From Hibiscus mutabilis (taxonomy: Eukaryota; Streptophyta; Magnoliopsida; Malvales; Malvaceae): a stretch of 64,000 nucleotides of DNA. Numbering within the stretch: position 1 is the first letter of the stretch; the number at the start of each line of letters is the position of its first letter. This document shows, piece by piece, positions 11,353-23,349 of this stretch. Position numbers and translations under genes: made by a program. The notes under the pieces were generated by a model that was given only the letters and a program-made list of their open reading frames with translations, was not told the DNA's origin and searched no databases. The DNA is taken from assembly GCA_019671005.1 (NCBI GenBank), contig CM033752.1, positions 558,001 through 622,000 of the forward strand. The letters are read 5' to 3'.

Positions 11353-13110
11353 CATCCAACCATCCATTTACCGCCCAAGTCTGACGCCGGGCACCACCCA
11401 AAGCCGCCACTTAAACCTGTACAAATCAAAAAAAGCAAAATTTCAGATATGGAAAATTTCAAGTTGCGTGTTATATTTTATTTTAAATTTTGGGTATAAA
11501 ACCCCATACAAACAATGTAAAACATGAGGTCTTTGGAAGTTCAATTTGGGGAATGAAAAAAATAGAGTTTGAATAAAAAGGGGATTTGGAAATAAATTTT
11601 TCATCATCTAATTCGAATTTGAAAACAAAAAAGAAATAAAATCACAAAATAAAAAGGGTTAAAACCGAGAGGTTTTTTACCGATTCACTCACCTAGGGGC
11701 TTCAAATAGAAAAAATGACGTCGGAATCGAACTGAACGCAACGAAGAGAGCCAAAAAAGTGGTCTTTTTTGTGATTTGGGCCGCCGTGTACGACAACGGA
11801 CGCCGCCGGTGAGCGGCAGCTAACATCCAAGCTCGGCCGAGTTAGGGCAGATGAGCTTGAGAGAGCTTGAGCCTTTTTTTTAATTATCAGATTCAAATGA
11901 AACTTTTTCTACAAAAATAGGTATTTAGAGGGGAACAAAACAACGTCGTTTTGGCATTAGCTCCCAAGCCAAAAAACAACGTCGTTTTGGCCCCTGACTC
12001 TGAATATGAGACCCGACCCGAGGGGGATCCGCGCCCTTTCGAGCGGATGGGGAAATTGCAACATCCGTCCCTCCGCCTTTGTGTCCTTGCAGTTCAGTAC
12101 TTTAATTTTCATTTTGTTACATTTCAATCCTCATTTTTACTTTTTCCCTATTATTATTATTATTATTATTATTATATCTTTATTATTATTAGTAATTATT
12201 ATATTATTATGAATATACTATTATATGGTATACAGTTATACTATTACATATTATTATTATATTATATATCATATGATTATATTATCATTTAATGTTATTA
12301 TGTTATATATTAAAACATCATTAATGTTATTTCTATTTGTTAAAGTTATACGTATATATATTATACTACTACTATTATTATTATTATTAATTATCGTTAT
12401 TATCAATGTACTTATATTTTATATTATTATTAGTATTATTACCATTAATGTTATTTATTTATTTATAGTTCGCTAAATATATATATGTATACATCTCTTA
12501 TATGTTTTAATTGAATTTTAAATTAAAACCTTTTATTAGAGATTTTTCGTGAAAAACGTACCTCGAACGTAAGGGGTGCCGCTTTCCATTAATCTCTATT
12601 ACAAAATACCATTTTTAATTCTAAATTACAACTTTCAAAACAGTTTCCCTTCATTCGAGAATCTAACGGAAATTATGCCCCGGGTGTAGGGGTGTAAATT
12701 CATTTCATACAAAACATTCTTTTAAATACTTAAAATGGGATCACAAATTTTAAATTAAATTCGAATTTTCAATTTCCATAATTAAGACACCAAATAATCG
12801 ACCAGATACTAATTTTGGGCGTTGTGGGAGTGCTCACCATTCCCCACACGTAACTGACTCTCGAACCCGTTTTTTTAGTTTCGTATGCCAAAACTCGTTG
12901 TTTTAATAAAATGATAAAAATATATTTATTAAAATAACCGAGTTTCTAGATGATCCAATATTACTTAAATTAAAAAGATTGAGAGCGACTCTATTCTATT
13001 TAAAATATTTTCGTAAAAACGCGTCAAGCTGACGGAGAGGCAGTTGTTACCGTGCTTATTTCTACATGTGGTAAGAAATAATTCCGAGCAGTAGCGTTGT
13101 TGTTTTGACA
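11353..13110 (+). mobile_element. Truncated inverted copy of the Tat-like LTR
   Basis: Reverse complement of 4991-6723. It lacks the first 202 bp of the LTR (element orientation), so this copy did not arise by normal retrotransposition, which makes whole LTRs in direct orientation. It starts directly beside the gag-derived block 10766-11347. Confidence 0.85.
12146..12480. repeat. AT-rich microsatellite tract (right arm)
   Basis: A (TTA)n run at about 12150-12175 followed by mixed ATT repeats. It is the counterpart of 5635-5935; the run is about 15-20 bp longer than in the left arm. Confidence 0.85.
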
Positions 13111-13225
13111 AGATTTCGAAAATGTCAATTCCATCCATTTTGGACCAAACGCCCGTGGAATAAATAAGTTTTCTTCGTATCTATATACTTGATGTAAATT
13201 TTTTAGCTGAAGATTTAAATTATAT

Positions 13226-13297
13226 AGGTCCCACAGCGAGTCGAACCCAGGTCGCTGGATTCAAAGTCCAGAGTGCTAACCACTGCACCATGGAAGC
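13226..13297 (-). tRNA. Degenerate tRNA-Gln (TTG), right arm copy
   Basis: Reverse complement of 4804-4875 with the same anticodon TTG and the same T-stem and acceptor mismatches. The shared defects show that the tRNA decayed before the arm duplicated. Confidence 0.65.
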
Positions 13298-13782
13298 AGA
13301 TGTTGGCTTTTATGTAAACATTGATTAAAGTAATTATGGACTGAACTACACCATGGAACAAGATCTTGAATTCACCCAACAAAATTGCTTTTATTTCGTT
13401 TTACCATTACAAAAATGAAAAATCCTTCAATTTGACCATCAACTTTGTTTTCATGCTTTCTTCCTTGATGATTGAGAAAGGAAAGATATAATGTGTCATT
13501 TTGTAAAATTAATATATTTGTCTATATGACACTGTTATCGCGGCGTGCACTGTCATATAGGTTTGTCATGTCATTTTAAGTCATTTTTCGTTGATTGACT
13601 AATAGTTTTCATCCGCATATGGGCTATTTTGATCCAAAATAAAACGTTAAGTGCCAAATTACTTAAAAAACAATGGCCAAAATGACAATTCACGCTTTTG
13701 TCATTCTACTATTTTTTGTTTTTATTTTAGTCATTCAACTATTTTTTTTATAAAATGTTACCTAGCATTGGTTTTTTTATTT

Positions 13783-15462
13783 GGCGTAATGCCTAAATTT
13801 GCCCCTAACGTTTCACGCTTTTGGCATTTTGGCCCTAATTCTTTTTTGAAGCATTTAATCCCTCAACGTTTCAATTTTGAGAAAAGATACCCTTCGTTGG
13901 ATGAAAACCGTTAGATGACTAACAATAAACTATTTTCGATGACTCGGTAGGTACATGTGGATGGTCTGATGACGTGGCTTGTCCACGTGGATGGTACTCT
14001 TGATTGTTGCGTCAAAAAATTTCTAAAAAAATAATATTATTATATTTATTAAATTAATCACAACCAATTATGAGTTGACACGTGGTAACTTTCGATTGGT
14101 CTAATTAAAATTTTATGTTTAACCTTGTTGATGATCGAATCTAGGACTTTGTGAAAGAAGAGCTAATACCTTAACCACTAGACTAAGTTGTTTAGATTTA
14201 TATAATTTGATAGAATTTAGCATTTAAAAGTATTTTAATAAATAAAAAATAAATTATTAAAGCTCGGTTGAATCCCAGCGTCTGTCATTGCTCTTTTTGT
14301 TTCTTGTTGTTTGACGACCCTTCAATTTTCTTCTTCACCAGAATCACTTGTCCTCTCCTTCACAGCCACGCCTTCTGATTTTGCCAAAGCATCCCCGCAT
14401 CTTGATCACATATGGGATTTGAGAACATATGTTGCACTGATATGGATACATGTATCGGAACATAAATGAGAAAGACTAATTTCTAAACTTACAGTGTACG
14501 TGCACGAAAAAGATACAAAAATATAAAATAAATTTTATATTATAAAAAATGTAAAAATAAAGTCAAAAAATTATGTGAGCATACTATCACACATACTTAT
14601 ATATTTATAGTTGAATCATATGAGCAAGAAAAAAATAAAAAAGAAGGAGAAAAAGATAAAAAAAAAAGAATAAGAGAATAAAAGAAATAAAAAAGGATAA
14701 AAAGATGAAATATTTTACTTATGAGGTACATGGTACAACTTTATATTAAAATACACGTGCTTCATAGTTGAGAACGATGTGTTACGGTCCACGAAGGTTT
14801 CAGGATGGTGAGCAGGTGAAAATGTTATGCGAATGTCGGAGTAAGGGGTTTATGATACGAATAGGGATTTTTCAACAAGACAAGGGTCTTCGACGATGCC
14901 AGGCTGATTTGAAGTGCTAGGGTCTGAGGCAAGGTAAGAACTTCTAACCTAATACTGATGATTATAATGTTTATTTTTTATTTAACTAATGTAAAATAAA
15001 TTTGGTTAAATATAAGTTTGTCAAATATGTTCCTAGCTCGTAGCTTAGTTTGATGGTTAAGCATAGAGGATTTTCCTCTAAGACTAAGGTTCAAAGCCCT
15101 TACTGTCAAATTCTAAATTTTGGTTTGTAAAAATTTACCATCACCATTGAGATGATGATCTCAGTGGATGAGAATAAATCAATAAAAATAATCAAATTAA
15201 ATTATTTAAAAAAATCACTAACACAAAATTAAATTATGTTTTTAAAAAAAATCACCTACGTGGCACAAGCCACATCATCAATCCACATGTACTTCTCCAG
15301 TCAGCGAAAACCGTTGTCCGTTAGTCAAGTAACGGTTTTCATCCAAGAAGGGTCGCTTTGACAGAAAAATTGAAATGTGGAAGGGTTAAATGCATTAAAA
15401 AAAGAATTAGGGTCAAAGTGACAAAAGTATGAAACGTTAGGGGCATATTTAGGCATTATGCC
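13783..15462. mobile_element. Non-autonomous MULE (right arm copy)
   Basis: Inverted-repeat partner of 2643-4318, with the same termini and the 9 bp flanks TTTTTATTT at 13774-13782 and 15463-15471. As both arms have the element with the same duplication, it inserted before the arm was duplicated. Confidence 0.9.
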
Positions 15463-15599
15463 TTTTTATTTTGATACTCGTTAAAAAATTAACTACAATA
15501 CTGACATAGCATTTTTTAAATAAATAGTTTTCTCTCTCATAACGGCAATTCATGAGATATTTTTTAATGATTTTATTCAACCAATCAAATGAGGACACA

Positions 15600-16209
15600 T
15601 GTCACCACGAGATTGGTCAAGCAAAATTTAAGAGAACACAAAGCATTATTTTTGGCGTTGGTGGGATTTGATTTTGTTGATGCTGATTTTGGGCGACACC
15701 AGACAAGGAGGTGGATACGATTGTTGAGGGGAGGTCAGACGACGAGGATTGGTGGTTCACCCGTTGTAGGACGAGCTGAGAGCCACAAAGGACCATGGTT
15801 GGTGGTTGAGTCAGGCGGTTTAAATGACTAATAAGGGGAACTTGAATAGAAAATAAGTTATTCGAGATAGGCCTTTTAATTATTGACAAACATGAACATT
15901 GGAGCTTAAGCTGTCAACTTAAGTCCTAATCGAGCTTAGACATAAGTTTAGGATTTCAATGACTAATAAGGGAAACTTGAATAGATAATAAGTTGTTAGG
16001 GTTCACGCAGACATGTATTGTCTTTTAATCATTCCTACCTTTACTTTTATTGCAATTAGTTAAATAAACCATCATCACACAAATATTATTTTACTAACTT
16101 TTGAATAGATAATAAGTTGTTAGGGTTCACGCAGACACTGTACTTATCATTATATTGCTTGATCGACGAGTATACTTGCTTTAATTATAGACTAGTTACG
16201 AGCCTGTCA
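15600..16209 (+). mobile_element. Athila-like LTR end (right arm copy)
   Basis: Partner of 1896-2500. Reads plus strand up to the terminal TGTCA at 16209 and then into the primer site. A block starting GGCGACACCAGACAAGGAGG near 15690 is also found near 39336, showing that the same family has another relic 23 kb away. Confidence 0.5.
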
Positions 16210-16215
16210 AGTTTT

Positions 16216-16233
16216 TGGCGCTGTTATCGGGGA
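16216..16233 (+). other. Primer-binding site, tRNA-Asp type (right arm)
   Basis: Reads TGGCGCTGTTATCGGGGA just after an LTR that ends TGTCA at 16209, spaced by six bases. It is the inverted-repeat partner of 1872-1889 and differs from it by two bases, showing the arms have begun to drift. Confidence 0.7.
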
Positions 16234-16984
16234 TCAAACCCAGGGGAGGAGCTCCATAGTACAGAGACAGTGTCAATTTTTTGTAAGTACAACATCAGTC
16301 CTTCTCTTAGTCGAAAGAGTATCAGAAAGTGGCATGAGTTGAGACCTTGCTGATCCGTCGATTTTGGAGTGGTGATGTGTTGGGCTGTGGCGTCTCATCT
16401 TGGTATTCTTAGCGAAGATCTTTAACGTTTTGCGGGAATTTTTCGAATGGTGCTTCTAAAAATTATTGGTCGAATGGGTCAGGCGGTTCACCCCTGGTTG
16501 ACTTGGGGTCGGGAGCCACAGTTCAAGTAGTGGAACCAATGTGCTTTAAGCTTGGGATGACGTCAGGCGAGTGGGTAAGTAATTGACTCAACTTTGGAAT
16601 AATTATCAGAGGAGTGAATGAATGACTCGACCCTAGAACAACATCAGGAGAGTGGATGAAGGACTCGACTCTGAGAGATTATCGGAAGAGTGTCGTTTTA
16701 TGCCCTTAGGGTTCAGGTGTAAGCGGGTAGACGCTTCTTATTTTTGTTGGAAGAAATATTGATGAGCGGAGGTGTCATCGTACTCTCGAGGCTGACTAAG
16801 CAGTGGAAAATGGATGCATCGTGTGTTGTTTACTTATCTCATTTTAGGAGGTGGACGCATCTTGGGAAACCTTTGTCTTCCTTATAATAATGCGGAAGTT
16901 GCCTCTGCTTAAACCTTGGGAGTTATTCTAATGCTTCAGAGCGAACGATTGCATATTGAACAAGGGTAATCTCAACGTTCTTTG

Positions 16985-18135
16985 GGGTAAAATCGTATAA
17001 CGAGCAGAGCCTTGCTCGATGCCCTTCAAACATTAAGTGGGTAGGGTCTTGCTCGATGCCCTTGGAGAAACAACTTGTAGTGGGTGGAGCCTTGCTTGAC
17101 TCCCGTTCGAGAGATAAAATAATGGCGGAACCTTGCTTGACACCCTTCGAATATTGAATGGGTAGAGCCTTGCTCGATGCCCGTTGGGGAAATAACATAA
17201 CGGGTGGAGCCTTGCTCAACGCCCTTCAAATATTAAATGGGCAGATTCTTGCTCGACGCCCTTAAAAAAACAACATGTAGTGGGCGAAGCCTTGCTCAAC
17301 GCCTTTAAAATATCAAGTGGGAGGAGCCTTACTTGACACCCTTCGAATATTAAATAAGAGGGTCTTGCTCGACGCCCTTAAAATATCAAGTGGGCAGAGC
17401 CTTGCACAACGTCCTTGGAGAAACAACATATAGTGGGCGGAGCCTTGCTCGACGCCCGTTGGAGAGATACCATAATGGACGGAGCCTTGCTTGACGTCCT
17501 TTGAATAGTAAATAGGCGGAGTCTTGCTCGACGCCCTAGGAGAAATAACATAATGGGCGAAGCCTTGCTCAACGAACTTGGAAAAATAATCATATAATAG
17601 CCAGAGCCTTGCTCGACGCCCTTGGTGAAACATGTAATGGGCGGAACCTTGCTCGACGCCTTTAAAATATCAAGTGGGCGGAGCCTTGCTTGACGCCCGT
17701 TGGAGAGATAACATAACAAGTAGAGCCTTGTTTAACGCCATTTGAATATAAAATGGGCGGAGTCTTGCTCGATGCCTTGGAGAAATAACATAACGGGCAA
17801 AGCCTTGCTCAACGACCTTGGAAAAATAATCATATAGTGGGCTGAGCCTTGCTCGACGCCCTTGGTGAAACAACATATAGTGGGCGGAGCCTTACTCAAC
17901 GCCCGTTAGAGAGATATCATTACGGGCAGAGCCTTGCTTGATGTCATTCGAATATTAAATGGGCAGAGTCTTGCTTGACGTCCTTGGAGAAATAACATAT
18001 ATTGGTCAAAGCCTTGCTCGATGCCTTTGAAGAAACAACATATATTAGGTGAAGCCTTGCTCGACGCTCGTTGAGGATATAACATGTATTGGGCTGAGCC
18101 ATGCTCAACGCCCTTGGAAAAACAACATATTGATC
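16985..18135 (-). repeat. GC-rich minisatellite (right arm)
   Basis: Reverse complement of 1-1110, with the core GCGGAGCCTTGCTCGACGCC and the same succession of short and long tails. It continues about 30 bp past the point paired with position 1, which shows that the inverted repeat extends beyond the window's left edge. Confidence 0.9.
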
Positions 18136-19098
18136 TTCTCTTTGCCCTTGTAGAATCATTTGTAAATATGGGCGAGGCTATCTCCAGACGGAGGCATATC
18201 ATACCCTTGGAGAGTTAATTACGTTTCTTGGGTAGAGGCATCTCGTCGTTCTTGTAGAATCGTGCCCTTGGAGAAATATTCAATAGTCCGAGAAAATGAG
18301 CAGAGGTATTTCGACATTATTGTAGAAACATAGTGTTGTCCGCACCGAATGGACAGAGGTATCATTATCCTTGTAGAAGAGGTCGTTTTTCGAGTTGATC
18401 ATTCCAAGATATTGTATAATCTATTGTAGAACCTAACGTAATTTGGAGACATTGTAGAAACATGATAAATTTTAGAGACGTTTGTAGAAACAACTGAATG
18501 TTTAGAGTATCACTAAAGTGGTCGGAGGTATCATCAAGGTCGAATAAGAGCTGTAAGCGTCGGATGAGCATACGCGTTCATTCGTTCATTTACATATTTA
18601 CCAGTGATAATATCCATTATGGTGTTCAAAGTAGTTCAAATATTTGTTCGGGATGTACCAAGTCTCTAAGGTACTTTATGCATCAATGGGCTAGCCCCGA
18701 TACCTTATAGTTTTGTAAAAGCGATTGCTTGTTGAAGAGTTGTTTGTAATAGAATCTATCTTTAATTCATTCGTTCGGGGGGGGTCCTCTGCGCTTTCCA
18801 TAATCCTGCACAGAAAGGAAAATAGAAGGCGTAGTTTACCCTATAACTTGTGTTTTTTACATTTACAAGAAGGGGAATCATCTGCCCCGTAAATGCCTAG
18901 ATACAAAGTTGCACCCTTACAGTGGACGACATCTATCTTCTTGGGATAGGGTACAAAAATAGGGGATGGGGGTGGGACACAACCGAGGGTGCTCATCATC
19001 TGTGTTGTCTTCTTAGTTGTCTGTCAGTCTTTCTTCCGTAGGTGCACTTCTACTCTTTCTCTTTTACTTTCTCGGGGAGTTATCTCAGGGTAGGCTGC
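18136..19098. other. Tat-LTR-like stretch, no gene
   Basis: The first 550 bp contain imperfect blocks of the type CCCTTGTAGAATCGT and ACCCTTGGAGAG, the same vocabulary as the repeats at 43640-44500, so it is probably related LTR sequence. 18700-19098 includes an eight-G run at 18778-18785; I recognise nothing else there. It separates the right arm from the second 582 bp direct repeat. Confidence 0.45.
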
Positions 19099-19680
19099 AA
19101 ATGTTCACTCAAAATTTGTGTTTGGCACCTTTCCATCACTCCCTAGCACACTCAGCTATCCTTCCGTTGGCCTAAGTAACTCGGAAGATAGGTCACATGC
19201 CCCTTCATCTTCACATTTTTCAATTTCTTCTGGACACATGGTTGATCAGAATCAACCGTCGGGTTAGAATTGATACCGCTCCTGAAAAAAATATATACAT
19301 GTTTGCATGTGCAAAAGACTCATGATAAATGTACGAAAAATTCTATGAAAAATATTCGTAGAAATGCATCATTTAAAAACATATGTACACCCTTACAAAA
19401 GATTCCATTTCTGCCTTTGGGCTTAGGCGACAAGTTTGTTTCATGCATTATTCAAAAAAAAAAGGTTAAGATACGAAAGTAAAATGTTGTCTAAATTCTG
19501 GGCAGATCTAACATTATCCCCTCGTAGGCTCATCTCAGGGACTTGTTGAATTTCAAAATGCCATTTTTTAATCAGATTTTGCACCTTGTTTTTCATAGCT
19601 CCACAATTCTATAGTGTGGACTGTGCTTCCTAGATGATAATCATACGAAGGCTCTTTTGGTTTAGACTAAACCGAGGCTA
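19099..19680 (-). repeat. Direct repeat copy 2 (gag end)
   Basis: Pairs with 10766-11347. Both copies start at AAATGTTCACTCAAAATTTG and end at GGCTA. Small differences include GGTACC/GGCACC and ATTATATTTC/ATTCCATTTC. Here it continues smoothly into gag, so this is likely the original location. Confidence 0.9.
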
Positions 19681-20854
19681 ACAAGTTCTTCTCAACAAGT
19701 ATCGGAAACAACTTTGTATAAGTTACCAGGACTAGGTAAACAACTTCTGAGAAGTGGGTCGATGTGAGTTTGAATAGTTTGATTGGTACAGGGACGAAGG
19801 CCGGCTAGATGGATAAGATCTCACCATATGAACTTCTGATCCACTTTCTTCTCTGATAATTGCACTGTTAGGATCTATGATCTTCTCTTGTCTAATGGCT
19901 TATTCAACAAGCTCACTTGATATCGCAAGGTCTTCGAAGTTCTTGGTTGCATTTCCCATCATATATTTCAGGAATGGATCTTATAGGGTTCTAACAAAAA
20001 TGGGCGTTATCTCCCTTTCAAGTAGAGACGGTTGTATCTGCATTGCGATATCCCTCTACCTTTGCACATACTGCCTGAAGCTCTCATCGGGCCTCTTCTT
20101 CATGTTTTACAATGTTAAACGGTCTGGGTCAATGTCTGTTATATGTTTGTACTGCTCTGTGAAGGCTTTAGCTAGATCCTTCCATGATTGTATCTCGTCT
20201 CGGCTAAGCTGATTGTACTACTTGGCAGCATACCCTTTTAGACTGTCTTGAAAGCAATGAATTAAAATATGATTATTAATGGCATGCCCCATAATTTTTC
20301 GACAGAAAACGATGAGGTGAGAGAACGAAGAGCTTGTTCCATCGAACTTTTCAAAGTGTAGCATTTCGAACTTTCGAGGTAACACCAGATCAGGGACCAA
20401 AATCAGTTCTCTTACATCCATTTTACTGACTGCATTTGCCTTTCTGCAACTTTAAATTTTTCCTCAAGCCGCTGGCACCAATCTTCTAGTTTCTTGGGCA
20501 GTTTGACCTTCGGTTTACCTACTTCGTTCGGATATGGGACAGAGCGCTTTTTAATTCCTCTGTGTGATAAAGATCCAACCTGAAGACCTTGTTGCTTTCC
20601 AACTGAAGTTGGTGCTTGCAGAGGTGTCTTGGCACAAGTATTCTCGGATTTTTGTAGAGCATCAAGGTCTATGACCAATCATTTTCCCCTTTTCAATATC
20701 CTTATTTGCCGACATTGTAGCTATCTTGGATAGTAGATCCGCCTGTGACTATAAGATAAGGTCGCGGGTTGCTTGCTATGCTTTTCCAAGTTTGCTCCAT
20801 GTCATTCTTTATATCTTCGCATGCTTTTTCAACCTTTTCCAAACGACCATCCAT
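19099..20854 (-). pseudogene. Decayed gag of a Tat-like Ty3/gypsy element
   Basis: Read on the minus strand from about 20854 (MDGRLEKVEKACEDI) it gives a Tat/Ogre-type gag: a coiled-coil-like N-terminus, then at 20420-20218 the capsid-like block with VPDLVLP, FEKFDGTSS and LIHCFQDSLKG, where the family usually has FEKYNGT and LIHCFQDSL. Frameshifts and stops occur throughout (for example right after GYAAK at 20218), so no full protein is made. The last third, 19099-19680, is the second copy of the 582 bp direct repeat. Neighbours: a chromovirus 5' end upstream and the inverted repeat downstream. Gag would form the virus-like particle. I infer that this gag and element A (4991-11347) are halves of one element. 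Confidence 0.75.
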
Positions 20855-21133
20855 TTTTTACCCTTGCTTCGAATGAAAAACCAATGCTGACTTGGCCAGA
20901 TCGGAAGCCTTAAAATCACTTTGATTGACATTCTCTCAGAATCAGAAACTCGGACAAGAAATGATTATGCAATATGATGCAATGCGATGCAAAATGAGAT
21001 GCTAATGCGATGCAAAAACAAAATAAAGCAAGCTAGTATAGACTAAATGATCAATAATTTATTGGAAAATATTAAAAAGGTGTAGAACCTATAAGTAGAC
21101 ATGCTTTACTCGAATAAAAGCAATCATACCCCA

Positions 21134-21292
21134 TCATACTTGATGAGCCTGGGGTACACCACCAGCCCTAACATCAACAGGCAAAACCAACGGAGGATGA
21201 GAGGGTAAAACATTAATGGGATTCTTTTCCTCAATGTTATTCTGCCCAACTCCAGCATTACCATCAATAGAACGTGTCTCAGGTCGAGCCAT
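21134..21292 (-). pseudogene. Chromovirus gag N-terminal fragment
   Basis: A 52-residue minus-strand frame beginning MARPETRSIDGNAGVGQ, of the kind that opens gag in Tekay/Del-type chromoviruses, about 210 bp after their Met-type primer site. It stops at 21134 and the rest of the element is absent; sequence of a different (Tat) element follows below about 21000. The start fits because it is the first ATG after the primer site. Confidence 0.55.
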
Positions 21293-21503
21293 GCTAACAA
21301 AAACATCAAACACATTAAAGTTATGCTAACATAATACAAAGGATCTAAGACTATCTTATAAAACATTTTAAAACCTCAGTAATAGGTAATGTGTTCCCAG
21401 TTCATACCCCAACATGATGTAAATCAATCACCGTACATGTACACAATCACCGTGCATAACAAACAATGATATACAACCAAGCAACAACATCACAACCTTT
21501 CGT

Positions 21504-21521
21504 AACCTGGCTCTGATACCA
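21504..21521 (-). other. Primer-binding site, initiator tRNA-Met
   Basis: Minus strand reads TGGTATCAGAGCCAGGTT, the classic complement of the plant tRNA-Met 3' end, five bases after the LTR end. It is typical of chromoviruses and Copia elements; the LTR and gag start favour a chromovirus. Confidence 0.85.
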
Positions 21522-21526
21522 ACAAA

Positions 21527-22916
21527 TGTAAACCCCTTGACCCGGCTTAGACGCCTAAGTAAAACCAACCTTGTTTACAACCAAAACATGTAACACACAT
21601 GCTCATATCCGAATCGATATTAAAGCGCAAAGGAGGGAAACTTGATTCCAAGCTTAGGTAAGTGTTTCAAACTTAACCTAAACTTCCAAATCCACTTTCA
21701 AACCTTTGAAAGACTTTTAAAACCGTTTCCACTCACCGATTTCACTTCGCTTTGCTTGCTAATGCGAAACAAGCTCCCGACAAGCCTCAAACACTTCACA
21801 ATCTTAACCCAAATGCATCCAAATCTCTGTTTCAAACCGAAATCCCGTAGCTCTCAAGATGCCCACTCAAAATTCATCCAAAACTTACCGAAATCAACCT
21901 CAAACACTTCACAATCTTAACCCAGCCCTAAACTAACGATTCAAAACATCAAACCTCATCAATTAACATCTAAAACTCAATTACAACATCCTTTTACTTC
22001 TGACAATGATTAAACTCCTTAAACAACCCAAAAACCTTTAACTAACCACCTAAACAATTAGAGATTCAACAAATTTCAGGATTCCATTATTAAAAACAAC
22101 TTATCCACATTATAATACATTCCAAATAAGATTGAAATCAATCCACAACACTTATTTGAAAATCACAAGATCCAACAATTAAACCTCAATTAAGCTAAAA
22201 TCCATAATTAATTAATCAAAACCTATTAAAAATATGTAAAGAGCCAAGAACTTGGGAATTTCAGTAAAGAACCTTTCATCAGAGGAGAAGAATGAAACTT
22301 ACCTCCAATGAATGAGTTTCCCCTTAATTGGATGATTTCCTCTTGAAAAACAATGAGATTCAATGAGATTTTTGGAAAACAATTTGAAGAATCATTTAGC
22401 AAATCAAAGAATAAAGAAAACAAGATCATTACCTTGAATCTCTGATAAGAAAAATAGTGTTTGGCTGAGAGTATTCTGAGAGAAAATATGAGAGAAGAAA
22501 AGTTACGTCAAATTGTGTTTTAGAAAGATAACTACCTTTTTAACTAAATTCCATTTAATTCTTTTAATTAAAACCCTTTTAAAAATAATCCTAATTAAGA
22601 GAAAACTCAGATTAGACCAAATGGTAAAATAGCTGCTTAACGATTCAAAGTTTTGACTCTTTACAAAACAGTCACCTTTTAAAATAGTTTTCAAAAGTTG
22701 CATTTTGGTCACCAGCTGTCAACCTTCCAAAGCTCATTTCCAAAAATTGCTTTCACCAATATTTTTAATATATTAAAATATGATTTTAAATATTTTTCCA
22801 TATTTTTATCTTTCAGAAAAAATATTCGCTCCCGAATCTGACTCGAATCTCTAACCCGGTCCACTGGACCGTCTAACCAGCCCCAAAACTGCTAGGCCCA
22901 AAACTGGGGCGTTACA
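21527..22916 (-). mobile_element. 5' LTR of a chromovirus-type element, 1.39 kb
   Basis: On the minus strand it runs from TGTAACGCCCCAGTTTTGG at 22916 to GGGGTTTACA at 21527, with TG...CA ends, and is followed by the tRNA-Met primer site. No matching second LTR exists within the window; the element is cut off inside gag, so no target duplication can be checked. AT-rich promoter-like DNA lies in 22100-22500. Confidence 0.8.
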
Positions 22917-23211
22917 TGCTTAGTTGTAACATGCTTTAAATTATCCTTAAGCATACAATTGACATAAAAATTTTGTTGGGTAAAATATAAATATCACTTA
23001 ATTATAGGTTCGGTAATAAACGTATCATTTTTCTTCTATTAGTAATAATTTAGTCACTTAATTAAAATTCTGTGACAAACATGTCACTATACAGTTAAAA
23101 TTGAACCTTGTTGTTGAGTATAATAACAATTTTAGTCTCAAAATTCATACACTATATTAATTTGGTCATAATTCGAAATAATTCAATAGTTTAAACCTTC
23201 ATATTTAAAAA
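22917..23211. other. Intergenic, no gene seen
   Basis: AT-rich. From 22976 the style (repeated TATCACTTAATTA and GTGACAAACATGTCACT motifs) recalls the TIR regions of the MULE-like repeats elsewhere in the window, but I could not pair two ends. Confidence 0.3.
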
Positions 23212-23225
23212 AATCATTTGTGAAG

Positions 23226-23334
23226 ATCCAATAATTGGTTGAGTAGTCAAGGATGCTCATATAGTCCCATCTTGAATGGGTTCAAATCTCGGTATTTACC
23301 TTTGGAATGTAAATATCTCTCTACTTAATAAAAA
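23226..23334 (+). mobile_element. Short tRNA-derived SINE
   Basis: Has a B-box GGGTTCAAATCTCGG at about 23277, and ends in an A-rich tail (AATAAAAAA). It is flanked by imperfect repeats AATCATTTGTGAAG (23212-23225) and AATCCATTAGTGAAG (23335-23349), consistent with a target duplication that has diverged. Confidence 0.5.
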
Positions 23335-23349
23335 AATCCATTAGTGAAG

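Larger units (their letters stand above)
11353..18104 (-). repeat. Right arm of large inverted repeat
   Basis: Reverse complement of 1-6723, with about 1-2 percent visible differences by eye (for example two codons in the LTR-end segment at 16117-16353). Its inner edge lies five bases from the end of the 582 bp direct repeat at 10766-11347. Its outer edge is unknown because the partner sequence before position 1 is not in the window; the same minisatellite runs on to about 18135. The inner 1.76 kb (11353-13110) is a 5'-truncated copy of the Tat-like LTR at 4991-6925. Confidence 0.95.

Noticed and set aside
1..18104. Single giant TIR DNA transposon
   Set aside because: The arms hold parts of several unrelated elements, the spacer is the inside of an LTR element whose LTR crosses the arm boundary, and no transposase is present; a genomic inverted duplication fits better.
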